Both the position numbers and the translations under genes were made by a program. Positions 7,534 to 15,710 of a DNA stretch of 64,000 nucleotides are shown piece by piece. The notes under the pieces were generated by a model, which saw only the letters and a list, made by a program, of their open reading frames with translations, ran no database searches and had not been told where the DNA came from. The stretch is taken from positions 5,208,001 to 5,272,000 of the forward strand of contig NZ_CP011339.1 in the NCBI RefSeq assembly GCF_001264245.1. Direction: 5' to 3'. The stretch's first letter is position 1. Each line of letters opens with the position of its first letter. This DNA comes from Microcystis panniformis FACHB-1757 (lineage in GTDB: Bacteria; Cyanobacteriota; Cyanobacteriia; Cyanobacteriales; Microcystaceae).

Positions 7534-7785
7534 AATTTTGACCTCCTCTGTTGACTAATTACCTTTATTTTACCGAAACTTCGGCAATTCATACTAAATC
7601 CGGTTATCAAAGACTGATTATTTATTCCCCCTATCCCAAGAGTGCCTCTCCTCAACCGATTTAGTATTATAGTTAAGGGATGCCCCCAAAACCCAACAAC
7701 TAACAAGCCACAAACTGCACCGATCGAGGGTTAATCACAGAAACCAAAAACCTAACTAATACTATCCAAAATTACTCATGACTTA

Positions 7786-7794
7786 TGCTATAAT
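7786..7794 (+). promoter_or_regulatory. Extended -10 promoter of IS607 tnpA
   Basis: TGCTATAAT is a perfect extended -10 element. Its expected start point falls at 7800-7801, on the A of the tnpA start codon, so the mRNA would be leaderless. No good -35 box is seen. Confidence 0.5.
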
Positions 7795-7800
7795 AGTCCT

Positions 7801-8409
7801 ATGAGTAAGTTGACCAGATCAGAAGCGGCTAAATTGAAAGGTGTAAGCGTATCGACGTTAAGGCGTTGGGAGTCTGAAGGTAAACTAATTCCAGAACGGA
7901 CTGCTAATGGGCATCGTCGTTATACAATTTCTCAGTTGCTTGGTTTAAAAGAGAATCTCTCTTATACTGTTGGCTATTGCCGTGTTTCTAGTCATGACCA
8001 AAAGAAAGATTTAGAACGTCAAAAAGAAGTTGTCGAATTGTTTTGCGCTCAAAACGGTTGGCAAGTTGAAATTATAGACGACTTAGGTTCAGGACTTAAC
8101 TACAACAAAAAAGGATTAAAGCGATTAATTCGGTTGATTGTTGATAGTAAAGTAGAGAGATTGGTCTTAACTCATAAGGATAGATTACTTAGATTTGGTA
8201 ATGAACTAATCTTTAGTCTGTGCGAGCAATTCGGAACTGAAGTTGTCATTATCAATCGAACTGAAGACAGTACATTTGAGGAGGATTTAGCGCCAGATGT
8301 CTTAGAAATTATTACGGTATTTTCCGCTAGATTGTATGGCTCTAGAAGCCATAAAAATAGAAAAATCGTAGAGGAGTTAAGAGACGTTGCTACTAGGATT
8401 CAAGACTGA
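7801..8409 (+). CDS. tnpA: IS607 transposase TnpA, serine recombinase
   Basis: 202 residues, a normal length for the family. An N-terminal MerR-like helix-turn-helix (SEAAKLKGVSVSTLRRWESEG, first 20 residues recognisable; then NGHRRY) is followed by a resolvase domain with YCRVSSHDQ, in which the Ser is the nucleophile. Conserved Arg residues in VERLVLTHKDRLLR support catalysis. It is intact and could act on this copy and on related ones. Its 3' end overlaps the start of tnpB. Confidence 0.92.
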   Translation: MSKLTRSEAAKLKGVSVSTLRRWESEGKLIPERTANGHRRYTISQLLGLKENLSYTVGYCRVSSHDQKKDLERQKEVVELFCAQNGWQVEIIDDLGSGLNYNKKGLKRLIRLIVDSKVERLVLTHKDRLLRFGNELIFSLCEQFGTEVVIINRTEDSTFEEDLAPDVLEIITVFSARLYGSRSHKNRKIVEELRDVATRIQD

Positions 8410-9558
8410 GTTAAAACTAAATAATCAACAACGCTCATTATTAGCCCAACACGCAGGAACCGCACGTCATGCTTGGAATTGGGGTTTGGCTTTAACCAAG
8501 CAAATTTTAGACCATAATCAAGCTAACCCTGATGAAAAAATCAAGTTTCCTACGGCTATTGACCTTCACAAATGGTTGGTAGCATTGGTAAAATCAGAGC
8601 ATGATTGGTATTATCAAGTGTCTAAATGCGCCCCCAATGGGCGTTAAGAGCTTTATCCGATGCTTGGAAAAGATGCTTCAAGAAGATAGCCAAACCACCA
8701 AATTTCAAGAATAAAGGTAAACAGGATAGTTTCACTTTAGATGGGAACATTAAAATTGCCCATCAAAAGATAAAAGTTCCTGTGATTGGTTGGTTAAAAA
8801 CTTACGAGCGGCTACCTGATGGATACCAGCCAAAATCTGTTACTTTTAGTAAAAAAGCTAATAGGTGGTTTATTATTTTTAAGATGGAAGTTGAACAGCA
8901 AACAACCAATAAAACTTATGATGTAGTTGGTTGTGATCTAGGAATTAAATCTTTGGCTACTTTATCGACAGGTGAAACGTTTGAAGGCTCTAAAAGTTAT
9001 CGTAAATACGAAAAACAATTAGCCAGACTTCAATACTTGAACCGACATAAGGTAAAAGGTTCAAATAATTGGAACAAAGCCCAACGGCAAATAGCTAAAC
9101 TTCATTTTAAAATAGCTAATATCCGTAAAGATACGTTACATAAACTCACCACTTATTTAGCCAAGAACCACGGCCAGATAGTAATTGAGGATTTAAATGT
9201 GTCTGGGATGATGGCTAATCACAAATTAGCTAAAGCCATTCAGGATATGGGTTTTTACGAGTTCCGAAGACAACTTGATTATAAAACTCAGTTGTATGGT
9301 TCGGAATTAATCATAGCCGATAGGTGGTTTCCTAGCAGTAAAACCTGTTTTAATTGTGGGTACAAGAAAGAGTCTCTATCTTTAACTGAAAGAGTTTTTG
9401 AGTGTGAGCAATGCCATGTAGTTTGCGGTCGAGACTTGAACGCTAGTCTAAATCTAGCTTCTTTGGCGGTGAGTTCCACCGTGTCAGTTTGTGGAGTAGA
9501 TAGTGCCGACACTACTACAGTGAAGCAGGAAGTTAACGTCAAATTTGCTCATGAGTAG
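8387..9558 (+). pseudogene. tnpB: IS607 TnpB RNA-guided nuclease, frameshifted
   Basis: Starts with TTG 8387 inside the end of tnpA. The N-terminal part (LGFKTELKLNNQQRSLLAQH, 8387-8647) stops after SKCAPNGR; the remainder continues in another frame from about 8626 (RPQWALRALSDAW). One extra C in the C5 run at 8631-8635 would restore CAPQWALRALSDAW. The second part keeps all RuvC residues: D in VGCDLG, E in IVIEDL and D in GRDLNAS, plus the CxxC...CxxC zinc finger (CFNCG, CEQC). So only the frameshift inactivates it, and a sequencing error is possible. A guide RNA would be expected at the 3' end. Confidence 0.85.
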
Positions 9559-9580
9559 ATTTGAGTAAGTTTAACAGAAC

Positions 9581-9932
9581 GGAAAACACGAGACAGAAAA
9601 CTATTTAAGCGAGATGGGTTTACCCTGGACTTCCATCCGTCCGGTTTATATCTACGGACCGGGCAACTATAATGACCTAGAAGCTTGGTTTTTTGACCGT
9701 TTGGTTCGTAATCGTCCTATTCCTATACCCGGTCATGGGGAACATTTTACCCAATTTGGTCACGTTGTCGATCTGGCCAAGGCCATGGCCGCAGTATTGG
9801 GTAATTCTCAGGCTATCGGTCAAGTGTATAATATTTCTGGCGATCGCTATGTAACTTTTAACGGTTTAGCGAAAGCTTGCGCGGCAGCCATGGGGAAAAA
9901 TGCCGAGGAAATCGAGATTGTTAACTATAACC
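9581..9932 (+). pseudogene. NAD-dependent epimerase/dehydratase, middle fragment
   Basis: The reading frame from 9581 (GKHETENYLSE) through MGLPWTSIRPVYIYGPGNYN to EEIEIVNYN matches the second half of an SDR-type nucleotide-sugar epimerase of the CSP41-like group common in cyanobacteria. The N-terminal Rossmann half with the GxxGxxG motif is missing at the IS607 junction. The frame then runs a few codons into the second element and stops at 9970. The C-terminus continues at 11449. Confidence 0.85.
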
Positions 9933-9958
9933 GCTCAACTAAACTTACTCAAACTTAC

Positions 9959-11194
9959 TTAAAAGCTTGAAAGCTTAGTCATTCGTAGTGGGTCAAGCAC
10001 TACAGGATTAAACGGCAAACCCTTTATTCCCTGGTCAATGACATCAGGAATTACTTTTCTAATGATGTTAAATGCTCCATTGACATCGGCATTTAACAAC
10101 TGATTTGTTCCCATTTTATAAAGTCCCCTAGCTAACCTTTTTCCCTTAAATAATGGTTTTTCTTCACCATATTTAGGTAACTCATCCCTATCTAAAGCAC
10201 TGGATTGTGAGGTATAGGATTCTTCAGTTATTATGACTTTTATTCCTTTTAATTGAGCTTTGTAGGTTAACATTTCTATTAATCTATTATGGGGAATATT
10301 GACAAATTGTTGATTATTCCTTTTTCCTAGATTAAGAGATTGTTTCATCCGCTCATTATGCCCAATTATTAATGTCCCTATTTGATGAATAATACACCAA
10401 TCTATTACTTTTTTACTGGCTGTGTGTAGATAATTTTCTACTCGACAGTTTCGTTTATGGGTTAGGAGTATCAATCTCTTAGATGAGGGTTGATTATTTC
10501 TGGTTTTCAGTTGAGATTGTAAGCGGGAACGTTGTTTGTTGTAGAAGGTGTTAATTGCTTTTAACGGTCTGCCATTTACCAAAAGAGGTGCTACACCTGT
10601 TTGATTTGTAGTTACAGCCATTAAGTTATTAACTCCTAAATCTATCCCAGCTATCTCTTGTTTATCTGTGGTTTCCGACCGTCTTTCATAGACTATTTCA
10701 ATTACATAACAGCTACTTTTGGGGACAATTCTCACTTCAATTATTTCTCTTAGGGAGGTGGTAATTTTTAAGTCGCTCATAGACAAGTGACAAATTCCTT
10801 CTTTTAGAGGTTTTTTATAAATTGATTCCTGAGAATATATTAGCAAGTTTCTTCCTTTGGTTTTGTCCTTATACTTAATAATTTTAGGTTTTCCTAAAAA
10901 TTTTTCAGGGTGTTTTTTCCAAGCTCTAAAAGCGGCAAAATAACTAATCCAAGCCTGATCTAATCTTCTGATTATCTGCTTGCTCACTTTCGTGGGTAAA
11001 GCTAAATAATCTGAGGTTTTAGATACCAGATGATAGAGTTGATTAAAACTCAGTTTTTGGGAGTTTTCAAAGAAATATTGGCGATAATGGTAGTTAGCTA
11101 GATTGAACAAGTTTTTTGACAAAAAGGCATAATGGTCGATTTCTGACCAGAAGGGATGGTTTTGACTGATAATATGACGTTCAACTAGCTTCAT
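9959..11194 (-). CDS. tnpB: TnpB-family protein with displaced catalytic Glu
   Basis: 411 residues from the Met at 11194 (MKLVERH); the open frame extends to 11257 but those 21 residues look like leader. Numbering from 11257, RuvC-I Asp is D206 in AGIDLGVN and RuvC-III Asp is D391 in NADVNGA. The position of the usual RuvC-II Glu holds Gly (TLIIGHNERMKQ, G299). A Glu pair, E345-E346 in ITEESYTSQ, is the likely substitute. There is no CxxC zinc finger. This looks like the TnpB branch with a rearranged active site. The frame is intact. Confidence 0.85.
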   Translation of the reverse strand: MKLVERHIISQNHPFWSEIDHYAFLSKNLFNLANYHYRQYFFENSQKLSFNQLYHLVSKTSDYLALPTKVSKQIIRRLDQAWISYFAAFRAWKKHPEKFLGKPKIIKYKDKTKGRNLLIYSQESIYKKPLKEGICHLSMSDLKITTSLREIIEVRIVPKSSCYVIEIVYERRSETTDKQEIAGIDLGVNNLMAVTTNQTGVAPLLVNGRPLKAINTFYNKQRSRLQSQLKTRNNQPSSKRLILLTHKRNCRVENYLHTASKKVIDWCIIHQIGTLIIGHNERMKQSLNLGKRNNQQFVNIPHNRLIEMLTYKAQLKGIKVIITEESYTSQSSALDRDELPKYGEEKPLFKGKRLARGLYKMGTNQLLNADVNGAFNIIRKVIPDVIDQGIKGLPFNPVVLDPLRMTKLSSF

Positions 11195-11244
11195 GTCTTG
11201 ATTATACCTGATAACCTTCTTAAAATCTATCGGTGGCCAAAGTT

Positions 11245-11367
11245 CAGCAATTCTCATTTTAAGGTTTCATGACATTAAAACCCCTGCACCTAGAGGGGTT
11301 AATAATTCTTAACGAATCTCTAGATCGCTGAAACAACGCAAAATCGTTTCAAAATGAGAATTGCTGG
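11245..11367. repeat. 16-bp inverted repeat pair at the end of the tnpB-only element
   Basis: CAGCAATTCTCATTTT (11245-11260) and AAAATGAGAATTGCTG (11351-11366) are perfect inverted copies about 90 bases apart. Between them lie a GC hairpin (AACCCCTGCACCTAGAGGGGTT) and TGAAAC...GTTTCA. The region overlaps the upstream side of tnpB and may be the subterminal structure used in transposition. Confidence 0.65.
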
Positions 11368-11448
11368 ACAAAGTTACTTATTTTAGTTATCTAGCTACAG
11401 AAATGAGTAACTTTAAAAAGCTTTAGGTAGGTTTTTGGTTTCTGTGGT

Positions 11449-11671
11449 TAACCCCAAAAAATTTGACTTCGGCAAAAAGAAACCTTTCCCCCTGCGGGTT
11501 CAACATTTTTACGCTGATATCAATAAAGCTACCTGGGAGTTAAACTGGCAGCCTGAATATGATCTCGTCAGTGGTTTAACAGACTCCTTCCAGAATGATT
11601 ATCTCGCTTCCGGTCGCGATCGGCAAGAAATAGACTGGGCGATCGATGACCAGATCTTGGCAAACCAATAA
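11449..11671 (+). pseudogene. NAD-dependent epimerase/dehydratase, C-terminal fragment
   Basis: Reads NPKKFDFGKKKPFPLRVQHF onward to the stop at 11671 and directly continues the fragment ending at 9932. The motif RVQHFYADINKATWELNWQP is typical of the C-terminus of this epimerase family. It cannot be expressed as part of a complete enzyme here. Confidence 0.85.
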
Positions 11672-11687
11672 AATTAATTTTTTGGTG

Positions 11688-11776
11688 GGAGTGGGGAAGT
11701 GGGGAAGTGGGGAAGTGGGGGAATTTCAACTAAAACCCCAACACCCTAAAACCCTAAAACCCTAACCCCCAAACTG
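11688..11776. repeat. Composite G-octamer / C-rich repeat
   Basis: Three GGGGAAGT units, the same GGGGGAATTTCAACTAAAA spacer as at 5240, then CCCCAACACCCTAAAACCC repeats. It is the shortest clear copy of the composite family and lies between the dead epimerase and DUF2839. Confidence 0.8.
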
Positions 11777-11792
11777 ACGCAGCTTTAACCAG

Positions 11793-12005
11793 TTATTGGA
11801 CATCCCACCAACCGAAGGCCGGCCCGACAAAACGAATAACTAGCCAAACCCCGGCTAAAACTCCTATACCAATCCAGGCACCCCTAGTGGTTAACTTGTA
11901 AGCTTGGGATGCTTGACTTTTGGTAATCGGTAGCCAAGGCAGGATATTTTCTTCCTGTCCATACTTATCACCCAGGGCCGATTGACGACGTTTTGATTCA
12001 CCCAT
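11793..12005 (-). CDS. DUF2839 family membrane protein
   Basis: 70 residues from MGESKRRQSALGDKYG. A basic cytoplasmic start is followed by ILPWLPITKSQA and one or two hydrophobic segments (GAWIGIGVLAGVWLVIRFVG) ending in GWWDVQ. This is the conserved pattern of DUF2839, a small protein of cyanobacteria and plastid-bearing relatives with no known function. ATG 12005 is chosen over the in-frame start at 12056 because family members begin MGESKRRQ. Confidence 0.85.
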   Translation of the reverse strand: MGESKRRQSALGDKYGQEENILPWLPITKSQASQAYKLTTRGAWIGIGVLAGVWLVIRFVGPAFGWWDVQ

Positions 12006-12158
12006 ACTAATGTCAGTTATTAAGAGGTTTTTCTCTGATTGTATATCGAAAGACAACCGCCTACACCCAATCCTACTGCGTGCAGGGGGGCGATCGAAAC
12101 TGACGGCTGATGACCGACTGTTATAAAATTAAAGGTTGCGACTGAAACGAGAATAATT

Positions 12159-13394
12159 ATGGCAACCATTAACAGTAATTACTTAAAACTAAAAGCGGGT
12201 TATCTTTTCCCGGAAATTGCCCGACGAGTCCAAGCTTTTGCGGCAGCCAATCCCGATGCTAACATTATCCGTCTGGGGATTGGCGATGTCACCGAACCTT
12301 TGCCCCAAGCTTGTCGCGAGGCCATGATCAAAGCAGTGGAGGAAATGGGCGATCGCTCTAGCTTTAAGGGTTACGGGCCCGAACAGGGTTATGCTTGGTT
12401 AAGGGAGAAAATCGCCGTCCATGATTTTCAGGCTCGCGGCTGTGATATAAATGCCGATGAAATCTTTATTTCCGACGGTTCTAAGTGTGATACGGGCAAT
12501 ATTCTCGATATTTTTGGAGATAATAACTCGATCGCTGTTACTGACCCAGTATATCCCGTTTACGTCGATACTAACGTTATGGCTGGACACACGGGAGAGG
12601 TCAACGAACGCGGCGAATACGAGGGCTTGATTTATCTGCCAATTACCGCCGAAAATAACTTTACTGCCCAGATTCCGACGGAAAAAGTCGATTTAATCTA
12701 TCTCTGTTTTCCCAATAATCCCACCGGGGCCACGGCTACCAAAGAACACTTGACAGCTTGGGTTAATTATGCTAGGGCCAACGGATCGATTATCTTTTTT
12801 GATGCAGCCTACGAGGCCTTTATCACCGATGCCAGTTTACCCCACTCCATCTATGAAATCGAGGGGGCGCGGCAATGTGCGATCGAATTTCGCTCTTTTT
12901 CTAAAAATGCCGGTTTTACCGGGACCCGTTGCGCTTTAACCGTGGTTCCCCAAAGTCTGATGGCCAAAGCGGCCGACGGCAGCGATGTGCAACTCTGGAA
13001 ACTGTGGAATCGTCGGCAATCGACCAAATTTAACGGCGTTTCCTACATTGTCCAACGGGGGGCCGAGGCGGTTTATTCCCCAGAAGGACAAGCACAAGTA
13101 CAAGAACTTGTCAAGTTTTATTTACAAAATGCAACAATTATCCGAGAAAAATTAACCGCTGCTGGTTTAGAAGTCCATGGCGGCGTAAATGCGCCCTACG
13201 TTTGGGTAAAAACGCCCCAGGGTCTATCGAGTTGGGATTTCTTCGATAAACTGCTACATACCTGTAATGTGGTGGGAACCCCTGGATCCGGCTTTGGGGC
13301 CGCCGGAGAGGGTTATTTCCGGCTGTCGGCTTTTAATAGTCGTGCCAACGTCGAGGCCGCTATGGAGAGAATTATCGATAAATTTCAAGGCTAA
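12159..13394 (+). CDS. dapL: LL-diaminopimelate aminotransferase
   Basis: 411 residues, full length. This fold-type I PLP enzyme converts tetrahydrodipicolinate to LL-diaminopimelate in one step using glutamate, for lysine and peptidoglycan synthesis; cyanobacteria and plants use this route. Visible motifs: the N-terminal NSNYLKLKAGYLFPEI, LGIGDVTEPLP, FPNNPTGAT, and SFSKNAGFTGTR with the PLP-binding Lys. It stands alone; the phosphoesterase follows 111 bases downstream. Confidence 0.95.
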   Translation: MATINSNYLKLKAGYLFPEIARRVQAFAAANPDANIIRLGIGDVTEPLPQACREAMIKAVEEMGDRSSFKGYGPEQGYAWLREKIAVHDFQARGCDINADEIFISDGSKCDTGNILDIFGDNNSIAVTDPVYPVYVDTNVMAGHTGEVNERGEYEGLIYLPITAENNFTAQIPTEKVDLIYLCFPNNPTGATATKEHLTAWVNYARANGSIIFFDAAYEAFITDASLPHSIYEIEGARQCAIEFRSFSKNAGFTGTRCALTVVPQSLMAKAADGSDVQLWKLWNRRQSTKFNGVSYIVQRGAEAVYSPEGQAQVQELVKFYLQNATIIREKLTAAGLEVHGGVNAPYVWVKTPQGLSSWDFFDKLLHTCNVVGTPGSGFGAAGEGYFRLSAFNSRANVEAAMERIIDKFQG

Positions 13395-13505
13395 TGGTCA
13401 AAAGAGGGATGTTTGCGGAAGCATCCCCCAACAACCCCATCGGGAATTGATAGACTGTTGACACACCCAATTTTTCGGTAACTACTCACCGACAACGGCT
13501 CACCG

Positions 13506-14342
13506 ATGCGACCCTTTTGGTTAGAATCCTTACAGGTAGAAAGATTAACGATCGCAATTGCTGGCCTACCAGCACATCTGCAAGGGATCAAGTTGGTGCA
13601 GTGGTCAGATCTGCACTGCGATGAACAGCATTTGCCTGTAGCTGTCCTGCAAGAAGCGATCGCCATTACTAATCAGGAAAAACCCGATCTCATCTTCCTG
13701 ACGGGGGATTTTATTACCGATAGTCCCCAGCCAATTTTTACCCTGGTAGATAGCATAAAAGCTCTCGAAAGTCAAGGGGGTATTTATGCTTGTTTAGGAA
13801 ATCATGACAGTTATCTTCCCCACGCCAGGGAAACGGTGAGATCAGCCTTAACTAGCGTGGGAATTCGGGTACTCTGGAATGAAATCGCCACACCCTACGG
13901 CGAAAATTTTCCCATCGTCGGATTGGCCGATTATTGGTCCGGGGAATTTTTCCCGCAAATCCTCGAGCAAATTTCCCCCGATATACCCAGACTCGTTCTT
14001 TCCCACAATCCCGATACAGCCATGATTTTAAAGGATTGGCGCGTGGATTTGCAGTTATCCGGTCATACCCACGGAGGTCAAGTGACTATCCCCGGTATCG
14101 GTTCCCTACCGATAGTTTTAGGGAAACTTAGGCGATCGCTGCCCGAACCCTATGGTCAATGGGTTCCCCTTCACCGGCAGTTTAGCAGAGTAGTCCGATA
14201 CTGGCAATGGTCCGAGGGATTTCATCGAGTCGGGGAAAATCAATTATATGTCAATCGAGGCTTAGGAACCTATTTTCCCGGTCGTCTTTTTTGTCCCCCC
14301 GAAGTGACGGTAATTACTTTGATCAACGGCAGTCAGTCTTGA
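13506..14342 (+). CDS. Metallophosphoesterase (YkuE/YaeI-like)
   Basis: 278 residues. The calcineurin-like metal-binding motifs occur in order: SDLHCD, GDFI, GNHD, SHNPD and SGHTHGGQ. No transmembrane anchor is seen, although related YkuE proteins act at the membrane. Substrate not predictable. DNA shared with family-C repeats (GTGATCAGTGATCAGT) begins right after the stop codon. Confidence 0.88.
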   Translation: MRPFWLESLQVERLTIAIAGLPAHLQGIKLVQWSDLHCDEQHLPVAVLQEAIAITNQEKPDLIFLTGDFITDSPQPIFTLVDSIKALESQGGIYACLGNHDSYLPHARETVRSALTSVGIRVLWNEIATPYGENFPIVGLADYWSGEFFPQILEQISPDIPRLVLSHNPDTAMILKDWRVDLQLSGHTHGGQVTIPGIGSLPIVLGKLRRSLPEPYGQWVPLHRQFSRVVRYWQWSEGFHRVGENQLYVNRGLGTYFPGRLFCPPEVTVITLINGSQS

Positions 14343-14429
14343 ATCAGTGATCAGTGATCAGTCGTCAGATTTGAGTTTTCAGTGAACAGTATTAAATAGA
14401 AGTTTCCTAATGTCTTTTCACTGTTTACT

Positions 14430-14971
14430 TTTTTACTGATCCCTAATACCCAATTATTTTCTATACATTGAGCAGCAATCCATAGATCATTCATGGGTAT
14501 GGGTCGTCCTTTGCGCTTCAAAGCTAACCGAGTTTGAGCATAAACCGAGGCAGTTTCTTTCGGCTCTTCGGTTTGTGTTATGCAATGGACGGGGGTTATA
14601 AGGGATGGAACCCTTATATAGAAAGGGATTTAGCGATTTTTGTCAATTGTTTTTTATCTAGAGCGAACTAATCAATTAAGTCTCTTGCCAGATAAGGATT
14701 TAGTCGATTTATGCCCCCCTATCGAACCATAACAAGTAACGAAGAGCCTTTCTTTCCCCAATGGTAAAACCGTACAGGCTTCTATAAAATCCAAATAACG
14801 AGGTAAATTTTGTAAGGGGCGCGTGGAATTTTCCGCACCAAATAGTAACTCTCCCACCACACCCATTGGTAAAATGATTTCTGGTAGTACCAGCACTCTT
14901 TTAGTAACCCCTACGTCTCCATTTAAAAAACGAATTGCTGCAGAAGTATCTAAGGCAATTTCACCACTCAT
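14430..14971 (-). pseudogene. VapC-like PIN-domain toxin split by a MITE
   Basis: The 5' part (MSGEIALDTSAAIRFLNGDV to CTVLPLGKE, 14971 down to 14749) has the first PIN acidic residue in LDTSA and a conserved Glu in GELLFGAE. The coding sequence resumes beyond the MITE, below 14561, as KETASVYAQTRLALKRKGRPIPMNDLW (each half recognisable), with the distal conserved Asp in MNDLWIAA. The duplicated 8 bases TTTCTTTC flank the insert exactly. The 3' end merges with family-C repeats, so the original C-terminus (normally VTRD-type) is also lost or altered. Confidence 0.85.
14562..14748. mobile_element. ISL3-like MITE with 8-bp target duplication (copy 1)
   Basis: 187 bp, from GGCTCTTCGGTTT to CAAGTAACGAAGAGCC. 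The terminal inverted repeat GGCTCTTCG and the exact 8-bp duplication TTTCTTTC (14554-14561 and 14749-14756) fit mobilisation by an ISL3-type transposase. No coding capacity. Copies at 20295 and 49538. Confidence 0.88.
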
Positions 14972-15170
14972 TGACATCTACCTGACGACATTCTGTTTTA
15001 ATGGCTTGTTGTAGTCCTTGTGCCTCTGAATCGCTTAAAATGCCTGAAAACTTGGCCAGAGGATGACTGTTGCCTGTTGCCTGAACTCGATGTAAAAAAT
15101 TTAATACGGTTTCTATTAGATCATCAGGTGCTTGTTCGAGTTCTTGAATTAATTGTTGACGATGGTTCAT
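14961..15170 (-). CDS. Antitoxin partner of the disrupted VapC-like toxin
   Basis: 69 residues, MNHRQQLIQELEQAPDDLIE onward, a helical N-terminus typical of short antitoxins of the DUF2281/VapB type. A flexible C-terminal part follows (KFSGILSDSEAQGLQQAIKT). It overlaps the toxin start by 11-17 bases, the usual translationally coupled antitoxin-toxin order. With the toxin interrupted, this is now an orphan antitoxin. Confidence 0.75.
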   Translation of the reverse strand: MNHRQQLIQELEQAPDDLIETVLNFLHRVQATGNSHPLAKFSGILSDSEAQGLQQAIKTECRQVDVNEW

Positions 15171-15178
15171 AGACAGTC

Positions 15179-15364
15179 TTAACGAGTAATACAGTAAATG
15201 TGATGGCTACCTTGAATTCTCAATGACGTTCTCAAATTTTGGCGAACTTTTTCCCAGAAATAGATCTTAATTGACTCATCTGAATTTCGGAGATTATTCG
15301 ATCGCCTAGTAATATTGTAGGCTGATAATCGTTGCCGTTGCCTCTGGATTGGTAATTCTGCCAT
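15179..15364 (-). CDS. Small hypothetical ORF upstream of the antitoxin
   Basis: 61 residues (MAELPIQRQRQRLSAYN at the start), ending eight bases before the antitoxin start and on the same strand. I recognise no family. Composition is basic with Tyr, Ile and Ser. It could be a decayed gene or a chance frame; only its position supports it. Confidence 0.25.
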   Translation of the reverse strand: MAELPIQRQRQRLSAYNITRRSNNLRNSDESIKIYFWEKVRQNLRTSLRIQGSHHIYCITR

Positions 15365-15416
15365 CTTTCGGGAGTGATAGAATGCGAAGTATCCCCCGCA
15401 ACAAGGAATTTAGTTT

Positions 15417-15710
15417 ATGAGTCAATCGGGAGAAACCGTCACCTATTCCCTAGAAGCCATCCTGACGCGGATCGAGGGAAAGATCGATCGAATCGATGAT
15501 CGCCTGACAAAACTAGAGGTAGGACAGGCAAAATTAATCGAGAAAGTCGAGGGAATGGATAAGCGGTTAGAAAGGCTAGAAAACGAACAATCGGGGCTAG
15601 TTAAGGATATATCCGATTTAAAAGGGGCGAAATCGCTGATTATCCCCGTAACCGTCGCGATTATTACCGCCATACTCACGGTTTTCCTTCGCTCTTTACC
15701 CTCTCCCTAG
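15417..15710 (+). CDS. Solo coiled-coil/C-terminal membrane protein, chimeric relative of the array
   Basis: 97 residues, MSQSGETVTYSLEAILTRIE at the start. The N-terminal quarter matches subfamily B (EAxLTRIExKID), the middle matches A (VGQAKLIEKVEGMDKRLE, ENEQ, SDLKG), and the end (FLRSLPSP) resembles the partial copy at 1-298. It lacks all repeat expansions. It may represent an ancestral or recombinant form. Coiled coil plus C-terminal membrane helix, function unknown. Confidence 0.75.
   Translation: MSQSGETVTYSLEAILTRIEGKIDRIDDRLTKLEVGQAKLIEKVEGMDKRLERLENEQSGLVKDISDLKGAKSLIIPVTVAIITAILTVFLRSLPSP

Larger units (their letters stand above)
7775..9575 (+). mobile_element. IS607-family insertion sequence (tnpA, tnpB)
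   Basis: Serine-recombinase tnpA overlaps an OrfB-type tnpB, the standard IS607 layout. IS607 has no terminal inverted repeats, so ends are estimated. The right end lies between 9559 and 9580, where the epimerase reading frame resumes (GKHETENYLSE from 9581). The left end lies before the promoter at 7786. The matching 5' half of the epimerase is not found to the left, so a deletion or rearrangement accompanied or followed insertion. Confidence 0.75.
9933..11448 (-). mobile_element. tnpB-only IS200/IS605-type element inserted in the epimerase
   Basis: Boundaries are inferred from the split protein: IVNYN ends at 9932 and NPKKFDFGKKK resumes at about 11449, which together rebuild IVNYNPKKFDFG. 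No Y1 transposase gene is present, so mobility would need a helper in trans. The tnpB start-side end carries a 16-bp inverted repeat pair around a GC hairpin (11245-11367). Confidence 0.75.
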
